DNA of 64,000 nt from contig NZ_JAHVAI010000012.1 of NCBI RefSeq assembly GCF_019264375.1, positions 1 through 64,000 on the forward strand, in the 5' to 3' direction. The number at the start of each line of letters is the position of its first letter. The stretch's first letter is position 1. Source of the stretch: Sedimentimonas flavescens. Its GTDB lineage: Bacteria; Pseudomonadota; Alphaproteobacteria; Rhodobacterales; Rhodobacteraceae. The position numbers were made by a program, and so were the translations under genes. Under the pieces are notes generated by a model. The model was given only the letters and a program-made list of their open reading frames with translations. It was not told the DNA's origin and did no database searches. Of the stretch, positions 55,033-64,000 are shown in pieces.

Positions 55033-57198
55033 ATGCAGCCTGCCCCCCTGCCCCTGACACGCGATATCGTCCTGATCGGCGGCGGGCATGCCCATGCGCT
55101 CGTGCTGCGCATGTGGGGGATGAAACCCCTGCCCGGCGCGCGGTTGACGCTGATCAATCCGCTGCCCACGGCGGCCTATTCGGGGATGCTGCCCGGCCAT
55201 ATCGCCGGGCACTATGCGCGCGACTCGCTGCAACTCGATCTGGTGCGGCTGGCGCGCCACGCGGGGGCGCGGTTGATCCTTGGATACGCCGAGGGGATCG
55301 ACCGCGAGAACCGGCTGATCCATGTGCCGGGGCGCGCGCCGATCACCTATGACATCGCCTCCATCGACACGGGCATCACCGCCGAAATGCCCGATATTCC
55401 AGGCTTTTGCGATTACGTGACACCCGCCAAACCGCTCGATGCCTTCGCCGACCGGTGGGAGGCCTTCGCGACCTCCGCCCCGCCCGGGCCGCGCATCGCC
55501 GTTGTGGGTGGGGGCGTTGCGGGCGTTGAACTGGCGCTGGCCTTCGCCCACCGCCGCCCCGATGCGCAGGTGAGCGTCTATGAGGCCGCGCCCGAGACAC
55601 TCACTGCACTTGGGCGCGGTGCTCGGCAACGGCTGCGTGCCCATTGCGCGCGCCATGGTGTGCGGCTGGTCGAGAACGCGCGCCTGACCGAGGCCCGCGC
55701 AGATGGCCTGCGGCTGAGCAATGGCGCTTTTGAGCCCACCGATTTCATCCTTGGCACCGGGGCGACCAAACCGGCCGACTGGCTGGCCGCGACCGGGCTT
55801 GATCTGCACGAGGGCTTCGTGAGCGTCGGCCCGACGCTGCAAAGCTCGGACCCGGCGATCTTTGCAGCCGGGGATATCGCGCATCTCGCTTGGGCGCCGC
55901 GCCCCAAGGCCGGGGTCTATGCGGTGCGCGAGGCGCCGGTGCTGTTTCACAATCTGCGCGCGGCGGTGACCGGGCGCACGATGCGCAGCTACCGGCCGCA
56001 GCGCGATTACCTCAAGCTGATCTCGACCGGCAACAAACGCGCGGTGGCGGACAAATGGGGCCTGCCGCTCGATGGCGCGTGGCTCTGGCGTTGGAAGGAT
56101 CGGATCGACCGGCGCTTCATGGCGATGGTGGCCGATTTGCCCACCATGCCCCCGCCCGTGCTGCCGCCCGAGCGAGCACAGGGGATCGAGGAAGTTCTGG
56201 GCGCCAAGCCGCTTTGTGGCGGCTGCGGTGGCAAGCTTGGGGCTGCCGCCTTGCGCGAGGTGCTGGCCGATCTGCCGCCGCCGCAGCGGGGCGATGTGCG
56301 GCTTGGCGCGGGTGGCGATGCGGCGGTGCTGGCGCATGGCTCGGGTGTGCAGATGTTCACCACCGATCACGTGCGCGCCTTTAGCGAGGACCCATGGCTG
56401 CTTGGCCGCGCGGTCGCTATTCACGCGCTTGGCGATATCTGGGCGGCGGGCGGACAGCCACAGGCGGCGCTGGCGCAGGTCACCCTGCCGCGCATGGCCG
56501 AGGGGATGGCCGCGCGCAGCCTGGCCGAGATTCTGGCGGCTGCGGGCGAGGTGCTGCGCGAGGCTGGCGCCGATTTGGTCGGCGGCCACACGAGCCTTGG
56601 CGCCGAGGTCATGCTGGGTTTTTCGATCACCGGCCTCGCCGAGCGCCCCGTGGGGCAGGATACCGCGAAGCCCGGCGATGTCTTGATCCTGACCAAGCCG
56701 CTCGGGACGGGTGTCATCCTTGCCGCCGAGATGCTCAAGGCCGCACCGGGTGAGATCGTGGCCGGGGCCTGGGCGTCGATGGCCACATCCTCGGCCCGCG
56801 CGGCGGCGGTTCTGGCGCCGGTGGCCCATGCGATGACCGATGTGACGGGCTTCGGGCTTGCAGGCCACCTGCTCGGGCTGTGCCGCGCCTCGGGCGTGGG
56901 GGCCGAGCTTGCTCTGGCCGACATTCCCCTGCTGCCGGGGGCCGAGGCGCTCTCAGCGGCGGGGCATGGCTCCAGCCTGCTTGCGCAGAATATCGCGGCC
57001 TGCGCCGGGGCGATCATCGCGCCGCCCGGGCCGCGCAGCGAACTGCTCTATGATCCGCAGACGGCGGGCGGGCTGCTGGCGGTCGTGCCGCAGGCGCGCG
57101 CGCTAGAGGTGATCGAGGCCCTGCGTGAGGCAGGTTACGGCGCTGCGGCCATCGGGCGAGTTGTGGCTGGCGCGCCCCTATTGCGGATCAGCGGCTGA
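55033..57198 (+). CDS. selD: Selenide, water dikinase fused to an N-terminal FAD-dependent oxidoreductase
   Basis: The 721-residue protein has two parts. Residues 1-370 are a pyridine nucleotide-disulfide reductase-like domain (DIVLIGGGHAHALVL, RIAVVGGGVAGVELAL, FAAGDIAHL). Residues about 390-721 are SelD, with active-site LCGGCGGKLG (Cys395, Cys398; cysteine, not selenocysteine), RLGAGGDAAVL, and NPQTSGG-like YDPQTAGGLL. SelD makes selenophosphate. The fused reductase may supply or reduce the selenium donor. GAAGGAGAG precedes the ATG at 55033. The end overlaps mnmH, on the opposite strand, by 11 bases; that enzyme uses selenophosphate. Confidence 0.93.
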   Translation: MQPAPLPLTRDIVLIGGGHAHALVLRMWGMKPLPGARLTLINPLPTAAYSGMLPGHIAGHYARDSLQLDLVRLARHAGARLILGYAEGIDRENRLIHVPGRAPITYDIASIDTGITAEMPDIPGFCDYVTPAKPLDAFADRWEAFATSAPPGPRIAVVGGGVAGVELALAFAHRRPDAQVSVYEAAPETLTALGRGARQRLRAHCARHGVRLVENARLTEARADGLRLSNGAFEPTDFILGTGATKPADWLAATGLDLHEGFVSVGPTLQSSDPAIFAAGDIAHLAWAPRPKAGVYAVREAPVLFHNLRAAVTGRTMRSYRPQRDYLKLISTGNKRAVADKWGLPLDGAWLWRWKDRIDRRFMAMVADLPTMPPPVLPPERAQGIEEVLGAKPLCGGCGGKLGAAALREVLADLPPPQRGDVRLGAGGDAAVLAHGSGVQMFTTDHVRAFSEDPWLLGRAVAIHALGDIWAAGGQPQAALAQVTLPRMAEGMAARSLAEILAAAGEVLREAGADLVGGHTSLGAEVMLGFSITGLAERPVGQDTAKPGDVLILTKPLGTGVILAAEMLKAAPGEIVAGAWASMATSSARAAAVLAPVAHAMTDVTGFGLAGHLLGLCRASGVGAELALADIPLLPGAEALSAAGHGSSLLAQNIAACAGAIIAPPGPRSELLYDPQTAGGLLAVVPQARALEVIEALREAGYGAAAIGRVVAGAPLLRISG

Positions 57199-58234
57199 TC
57201 GCGGCAGCCGCCGCGATCACGCGCGCGGCCACGTTCTCCAGCGCCTCAGGGGCGAGGCTTTCGACGGGCAGCATCGCCTCGGCCTGCGCATGGCGGGCGC
57301 GGTGCTTTTCGTAGCGCGGGTCATAATGCAGCGCCATCAACCCCTCGGCCAGCTCGCGATGCGCGCCCTGCCGTGCCAGCGCCTGCCATCGCTCGATCAC
57401 CTCGGCAGACTGGAACGGCCGCAGCTTGTCGATCAGGGCCAAGAGGCCCGAGTGATCATCCGCGATATCGGCATAGGCCCGCGCGAGGTAGCCTGCGCGC
57501 TCGGGCAACGAGGCCGCGATCCTCAGGCGCGGCGCCGCGCACAGCGCCGACCACACGCCCTTGGGCAGCATGATATTCCCGATGCGAGAGCTCTCCGCCT
57601 CAACCAGAACGGGCCGCGCCGGGTCCAGCACCGCCAGTTCCATCGCCAGCCGCCCCTCGAAGCCCTTCTGCGCGGGCTGACCGCCCGGCATCGCCCCGAA
57701 GATCGAGCCGCGATGGTTTGCCAACCCTTCAAGGTCGAGCACCTGAGCGCCCTGCCTGCGGGCTTCCAGCAAGATCTCGGTCTTGGCTGAGCCGGTATTG
57801 CCATCAAGCACGACGAAAGGCGAAACCGGGGTCTGCGTCAGGGCCTCGACGACCAGCCCGCGCCAGGTTTTGTAGCCGCCCTCGACAAGCTCGGCCCGCC
57901 AGCCGACCTGCCGCAGGATCGTCGCGAAAGAGCCCGAGCGCTGCCCGCCCCGCCAGCAATAGACCAAGGGCCGCCAGCCGCCCGACATGCCCGAAAGCGG
58001 GCCTTGCAGATGCCGCGCGGCATTCTGCGCCACCAGCGCCGCACCGATCTTGCGCGCGTCAAAAGGCGAAACCTGCTTGTAGATCGTACCGACGCGGGCA
58101 CGTTCCTCATCATCCAGGACCGGCAGGTTGATCGCGCCGGGGATGTGATCCTCGGCGAATTCGGAAGGCGAGCGGACGTCGATGACGGTGTCGAAATCGA
58201 GCGCCGCCACCTGCGCCAAAGAGGCAAGTTGCAT
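57188..58234 (-). CDS. mnmH: tRNA 2-selenouridine synthase
   Basis: The 348-residue protein (also called SelU or YbbB) has an N-terminal rhodanese domain with Cys93 in YCWRGGQRS and a P-loop domain with GNTGSAKT at 143-150. It replaces the sulfur of 2-thiouridine at tRNA wobble position 34 by selenium from selenophosphate. It is convergent to selD. It starts in a four-base overlap with the L,D-transpeptidase gene. No selA or selB is present in the window, so tRNA modification is the visible use of selenium. Confidence 0.94.
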   Translation of the reverse strand: MQLASLAQVAALDFDTVIDVRSPSEFAEDHIPGAINLPVLDDEERARVGTIYKQVSPFDARKIGAALVAQNAARHLQGPLSGMSGGWRPLVYCWRGGQRSGSFATILRQVGWRAELVEGGYKTWRGLVVEALTQTPVSPFVVLDGNTGSAKTEILLEARRQGAQVLDLEGLANHRGSIFGAMPGGQPAQKGFEGRLAMELAVLDPARPVLVEAESSRIGNIMLPKGVWSALCAAPRLRIAASLPERAGYLARAYADIADDHSGLLALIDKLRPFQSAEVIERWQALARQGAHRELAEGLMALHYDPRYEKHRARHAQAEAMLPVESLAPEALENVAARVIAAAAAISR

Positions 58235-58827
58235 CAGTAGACCGTTACAGGGGTTCCCACCGCGACCTGATCGAACAGGGCGATGACATGATCGTTGACC
58301 ATGCGCAGACAGCCGTTCGAAACCGCGTGCCCGATCGACGAGGGCTCGGTCGTGCCATGGATGCGGATCGCCGTATCACGGCCGTTCTGGTAAAGATAGA
58401 GCGCCCGCGCGCCGAGCGGGTTCTGCGGGCCGCCCGGCATCCCGTCGGCATATTTCGCGTATTTCTCGGGGCTGCGCTGGATCATCTCGGGGGTGGGTTT
58501 CCAGCTCGGCCACTCGACCTTGCGGCCCACCACGGCCTGGCCGCGGAATTTCAGCTCTTCTCGGCCGACGGCCACGCCATAGCGCATCGCCTTGCCCGGG
58601 GCGGTGATGTGATAAAGGAAGAATTTGTCCGACACGATGATGATCGAACCCACGGCCAGATCCGGCTTCACGCGCACCTGAGTCGGGTAATACTGCGAGG
58701 CAATGGGCCATTTGGGCTGCGCACCGGTCTCGATCTGTGCGCTGACGGTGGATTTGACCACTTCGGCCACGGCCAGGGTGGGCAGGGTCAGCGCGGCGAG
58801 GGTGCTCAGAAAGGTGCGGCGATACAT
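58234..58827 (-). CDS. L,D-transpeptidase (YkuD domain)
   Basis: The 197-residue protein has a signal peptide (MYRRTFLSTLAALTLPTLAVAE) and a YkuD domain with His157 in IRIHGTTEP and catalytic Cys173 in SIGHAVSNGCLRM. It makes 3-3 cross-links in peptidoglycan or attaches proteins to it. Its stop overlaps mnmH, although the two are functionally unrelated. Confidence 0.92.
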   Translation of the reverse strand: MYRRTFLSTLAALTLPTLAVAEVVKSTVSAQIETGAQPKWPIASQYYPTQVRVKPDLAVGSIIIVSDKFFLYHITAPGKAMRYGVAVGREELKFRGQAVVGRKVEWPSWKPTPEMIQRSPEKYAKYADGMPGGPQNPLGARALYLYQNGRDTAIRIHGTTEPSSIGHAVSNGCLRMVNDHVIALFDQVAVGTPVTVY

Positions 58828-58928
58828 CGCGTTCTCCGGTTGCTTGGGGAAAGGCTAGCAAAGGCGCCTTTGGCCCTCAACCGGGAAAGGGCCGGGCGGG
58901 TTCCCCCGCCCGATCAATTCCGTGGGGC

Positions 58929-59138
58929 TTACTTCGCCTGGAAGGCGCAGCCGGTCTTGAACCCGAGCTTGCCGAAGATCATCGCGGCCGGGCAGAAGCC
59001 GGTGAAGGCGGACTGGAACATGTTCGCGCCGATGAACACGGTGAACCACATGAAATAAGGCGAGACGAACTGAGTCAGCAGAACGCTGAGCAGAACCATC
59101 GTGCCGGCGAAGGCGAACATGATGCGGTCGAGAGACAT
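58929..59138 (-). CDS. DUF2892 (YgaP-like transmembrane) protein
   Basis: The 69-residue membrane protein has two transmembrane segments (IMFAFAGTMVLLSVLL and MWFTVFIGANMFQSAF), followed by TGFCPAAMIFGKLGFKTGC. This matches the DUF2892 domain found in the membrane part of the rhodanese YgaP, with two conserved cysteines. Such proteins often occur with sulfide and persulfide genes. GGAGGACTCC lies just upstream of the ATG at 59136-59138. An SqrR-type palindrome is located 64 bases upstream. Confidence 0.88.
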   Translation of the reverse strand: MSLDRIMFAFAGTMVLLSVLLTQFVSPYFMWFTVFIGANMFQSAFTGFCPAAMIFGKLGFKTGCAFQAK

Positions 59139-59201
59139 GGGAGGACTCCGTTCAAGAGGTTGTTGTGTCTAGCCCTTCACGTAGCATCCCCGCCAATCAA
59201 A

Positions 59202-59217
59202 TTCAAGATCTCGAATA
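59202..59217. promoter_or_regulatory. SqrR-type operator between DUF2892 gene and copA
   Basis: ATTC-AAGATCTC-GAAT lies nearly midway in the divergent gap: 63 bases from the DUF2892 ATG and 60 from the copA ATG. A TTGAAT that could be the -35 of the DUF2892 promoter is part of its right half on the minus strand, but the matching -10 is poor. Control of one or both genes is inferred. Confidence 0.55.
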
Positions 59218-59277
59218 TTTAAGCGTTACTTGACCCCGATCCCGCTTCGCGCCAAGTGAAGGGCAAAGGGGTGCAAG

Positions 59278-61725
<2,448 letters not shown>

Positions 61726-61733
61726 GGGGGCAT

Positions 61734-63290
61734 TTAGCCAGCCTGCGCCTCGGCCATGAAGGCCGCCAGCGCGGTCGTTTGGTCCTGCGTCAGGCGCAGA
61801 CCCAGCTTGGTGCGCCGCCACAGCACGTCTTCTGCGGTGCGCGCCCATTCCTTCTCGATCTGCCAGAGGATCTCGGTCTCGGTCAGCGTCGCGCCGAAAT
61901 CGCGCCCGAGATCGGCCGCCGAGGTCGCCCGCCCGAGGATCGTGCGCGCCTCGGCACCATAGGTTCGAACCAGACGCGCGGCCCAGGGCATGGTCAGGAA
62001 CGGGTAGTCGCCGCAGAGCGCCTCGCGCAGGGCGGCAACCTTGAGCGCCGAGAAATCTCCCCCCGGCAAGGGCACGCCTGCCGTCCAGTCCCCCGTCATC
62101 TGCGGGAAACTCGGGGCCAGCGCTGCCAGTGCGGCCTGCGCCAAACGCCGATAGGTCGTGATCTTGCCGCCGAAGATATTCAGAAGCGGCGCGCCGCGAT
62201 CATCGAGCCGCAAGACGTAATCGCGCGTGGCCGCCGTGGCCGAGCTTGCCCCGTCATCATAGAGCGGCCGCACCCCCGAGAACGTCCAGACGATATCCGC
62301 CTGCGTCACCGGGCGGGCGAAATACTCGGATGCGAAGGCACAAAGATATTCCTGCTCGGCCTCGGTGCAGACCGGTGCATCGGGCGCGCCGAGGTGGTCC
62401 TGATCGGTGGTGCCGATCAGGGTGAAGTCGCATTCAAAGGGGATGGCGAAGCAGATCCGCCCGTCGCGACCCTGAAAGAAATAGGCGCGTTCATGGTCGA
62501 ACAGCTTGCGCGTGACGATATGCGAGCCGCGCACCAGCCGCACCCCGTCGCGCGAGGGGATATGGATCGTGTCACGGATCACCTCGCCCACCCAGGGGCC
62601 CGCAGCATTGATCAGGGCACGCGCGAGATGAGTTCCCTCTTCGGTCTCGATGCGCCACAGGTCGCCCTCGCGATGCGCCTCAAGCACCTTGCAGCGGGTC
62701 AGGATCGTCGCGCCGCGCGCCCGCGCATCGCGCGCGTTGAGCACCACGAGCCGCGCATCATCGACCCAGCAATCGGAATATTCGTAGGCATGGGCGAAAT
62801 CTGCCTTCAACTCGCGCCCGGCCGGATCGCGGCGCAGATCAAGCGCACGCGTGCCCGGCAACAGTCGCCGCCCGCCAAGATGGTCGTAGAGAAACAACCC
62901 CGCCCGGATCATCCAGCCGGGCCGTCGCCCGCGCAACCACGGCATCGCCAGCCCCGCCAGACGGCTGACGGGCGATGTCGGCTCGAAGCGCATCTGCGGA
63001 TGCAAGGGCAACACGAAGCGCATCGGCCGCGCGATATGGGGCATCGCTTTCAGCAGCACCTCGCGCTCGGCCAGAGCTTCATGCACAAGCCGCAATTCGA
63101 GATACTCAAGATAGCGCAACCCACCGTGGAACAGCTTGGTCGAGGCCGAAGAGGTCCCCTGCGCCAGATCTCCCTTCTCCGCCAGCGTAACGGACAGACC
63201 CCGCCCCGCCGCGTCACGTGCAATCCCGCAGCCGTTGACGCCGCCACCTATGATGAACAGATCCACTGGGTTCCCGGCCATATCTGACAA
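61734..63290 (-). CDS. glpD: Aerobic glycerol-3-phosphate dehydrogenase
   Basis: The 518-residue flavoprotein starts DLFIIGGGVNGCGIARDAAGRG (FAD fold) and has TSSASTKLFHGGLRYLE, INAAGPWV, and FGGKITTYRRLAQ, all typical for GlpD. It oxidises glycerol 3-phosphate to dihydroxyacetone phosphate at the membrane and reduces quinone. The start is TTG (63288-63290), six bases after GGAGG; the nearest ATG (63281) is too far from that site. It converges with copA. No glpF, glpK or glpR is adjacent in the window. Confidence 0.94.
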   Translation of the reverse strand: MSDMAGNPVDLFIIGGGVNGCGIARDAAGRGLSVTLAEKGDLAQGTSSASTKLFHGGLRYLEYLELRLVHEALAEREVLLKAMPHIARPMRFVLPLHPQMRFEPTSPVSRLAGLAMPWLRGRRPGWMIRAGLFLYDHLGGRRLLPGTRALDLRRDPAGRELKADFAHAYEYSDCWVDDARLVVLNARDARARGATILTRCKVLEAHREGDLWRIETEEGTHLARALINAAGPWVGEVIRDTIHIPSRDGVRLVRGSHIVTRKLFDHERAYFFQGRDGRICFAIPFECDFTLIGTTDQDHLGAPDAPVCTEAEQEYLCAFASEYFARPVTQADIVWTFSGVRPLYDDGASSATAATRDYVLRLDDRGAPLLNIFGGKITTYRRLAQAALAALAPSFPQMTGDWTAGVPLPGGDFSALKVAALREALCGDYPFLTMPWAARLVRTYGAEARTILGRATSAADLGRDFGATLTETEILWQIEKEWARTAEDVLWRRTKLGLRLTQDQTTALAAFMAEAQAG

Positions 63291-63466
63291 GGAAAACCTC
63301 CTTTGACATCATGCCCTTGATTTCAGTGGGCGCCTTTACCGCGCTCTTGTCAAAACGAAATTTCGCGAGGAGATCGGCAAAGCTCCGCTTACGTTCAGCC
63401 AACGCGCTATGCGCATGACGCCGCGAAGGGTATCAATCTCTCGATCCGAATTGCTCCGAGGTAGCG

Positions 63467-63931
63467 ATGCAACTGACCCGCCGTTCCGCGCTTTTGTCGC
63501 TGATCGCACTGGCCGCCTGTGGCTCCGCCCCGCGCGAATCCTCGAAATCGGTCGAGTTTGACCTGCATCCGGGCGAGACCCCGGAACTGCGCCGACTGAT
63601 CAACCGCTACGCCGACGAATACGAGGTTCCGCGCAGCCTGGTGCATCGCGTCATCCAGCGCGAAAGCGACTACAACCCCGGCGCACGCAACGGTCCCTAT
63701 TACGGCCTGATGCAGATTCTGCCGCAGACCGCGCGCGGGATGGGTTTCGACGGCAAGCCAACCGATCTTCTGGATGCTGAAACCAACCTCAAATACGCGG
63801 TGAAATACCTGCGCGGCGCGTGGCTTTGCGCCGATGGCTCGCAGGACGCCGCCGTCAAGTGGTACGCGAGCGGCTATTACTACGAAGCCAAGCGCCGTGG
63901 CATCCTGCGAGAAACCGGCCTGCGCGCCTGA
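63467..63931 (+). CDS. Lytic transglycosylase lipoprotein (SLT domain)
   Basis: The 154-residue protein has a lipoprotein signal (LIALAAC, lipidated Cys18) followed by a family 1 transglycosylase core: the catalytic Glu66 is in VIQRESDYNPGARNGPYYGLMQILPQTA and the C-terminal YAVKYLRGAW repeats the family pattern. It cleaves glycan strands with formation of anhydro-MurNAc. The size is at the small end for this family. It is divergent from glpD. Confidence 0.9.
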   Translation: MQLTRRSALLSLIALAACGSAPRESSKSVEFDLHPGETPELRRLINRYADEYEVPRSLVHRVIQRESDYNPGARNGPYYGLMQILPQTARGMGFDGKPTDLLDAETNLKYAVKYLRGAWLCADGSQDAAVKWYASGYYYEAKRRGILRETGLRA

Positions 63932-63945
63932 TCATCGCCGCACGC

Positions 63946-64000
63946 CTATTCCCGATCGCGCAGCACGCCGGCGGGGCGCTCGGCCAGCGGTCGCAGGGCA
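63946..64000 (-). CDS. C-terminal end of a gene running off the right edge (FtsX-like permease tail?)
   Basis: Reading leftward the frame gives ALRPLAERPAGVLRDRE and then a TAG at 63946-63948. A PL-x-E-RPA-x-VLR ending resembles the final residues of ABC permeases of the FtsX/MacB type. With only 17 residues visible, identity is tentative. It converges with the transglycosylase gene, 14 bases apart. Confidence 0.4.
   Translation of the reverse strand, partial: ALRPLAERPAGVLRDRE

Noticed and set aside
59226-59260. A CueR-like dyad in front of copA (TTGACC with a later CAAGT)
   Set aside because: ACTTG and CAAGT are 20 bases apart, but the centre lacks the dyad expected for MerR-type copper regulators and no fitting -10 follows.

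Overview
The window is GC-rich (roughly two thirds G+C) and reads as the chromosome of a Rhodobacterales alphaproteobacterium. The evidence is the gene content and order: murA-DUF2948-hisD-UPF0262, infA-maf-rng-yacG, the short HisG/HisZ pair, xdhABC beside a BMP-type ABC importer, and a type I sulfide:quinone reductase whose three catalytic cysteines sit at the same residue numbers as in Rhodobacter capsulatus. No plasmid, phage or CRISPR locus is visible. The only mobile traces are a transposase tail at the left edge and a truncated integrase next to a tRNA-Thr gene.

Layout. 1-9.3 kb: tRNA-Phe, then a dense minus-strand cluster read right to left (murA, DUF2948, GNAT, hisD, UPF0262, LMW phosphatase, NTF2-like, GNAT, nitrilase, infA, maf, rng, yacG), mostly joined by 4-base overlaps. 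9.3-10.8 kb: tRNA-Thr with the integrase remnant, tRNA-Ala, and trxC. 10.8-17.6 kb (minus): glycine cleavage gcvTHP behind a tandem glycine riboswitch, a family 25 glycosyltransferase and gltX. 17.7-25.4 kb: a small zinc protease, an MBL hydrolase, a PfkB kinase, nadE, an 18-repeat MORN protein, and leuA preceded by a Leu-rich leader peptide. 25.7-31.3 kb: the elongasome operon mreBCD-mrdA-rodA. 31.3-41.8 kb: a hydroxyacid reductase, a sugar kinase, hisS-hisZ-hisG, slyX, an AbrB-type membrane protein and dnaE. 42.0-51.2 kb: one purine operon, xdhABC plus ABC importer. 51.4-64 kb: a Pro/Glu/Ala-rich OmpA protein, sqr, tRNA-Met, a fused selD, mnmH, an L,D-transpeptidase, a DUF2892 membrane protein, copA, glpD, a lytic transglycosylase and the tail of one further gene.

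The observation that ties separate loci together is regulatory. The 16-bp palindrome ATTC-N8-GAAT, which I recall as the operator of the persulfide-sensing repressor SqrR, occurs three times by my manual scan. All three copies are in 5' regions: trxC, sqr, and the divergent DUF2892/copA gap. This suggests a reactive-sulfur regulon spread over 50 kb whose regulator lies outside the window. Other points worth following are the almost leaderless leuA leader, low-GC mosaic patches in hisS and xdhA, a phase slip in the MORN array, and a shared terminator sequence.
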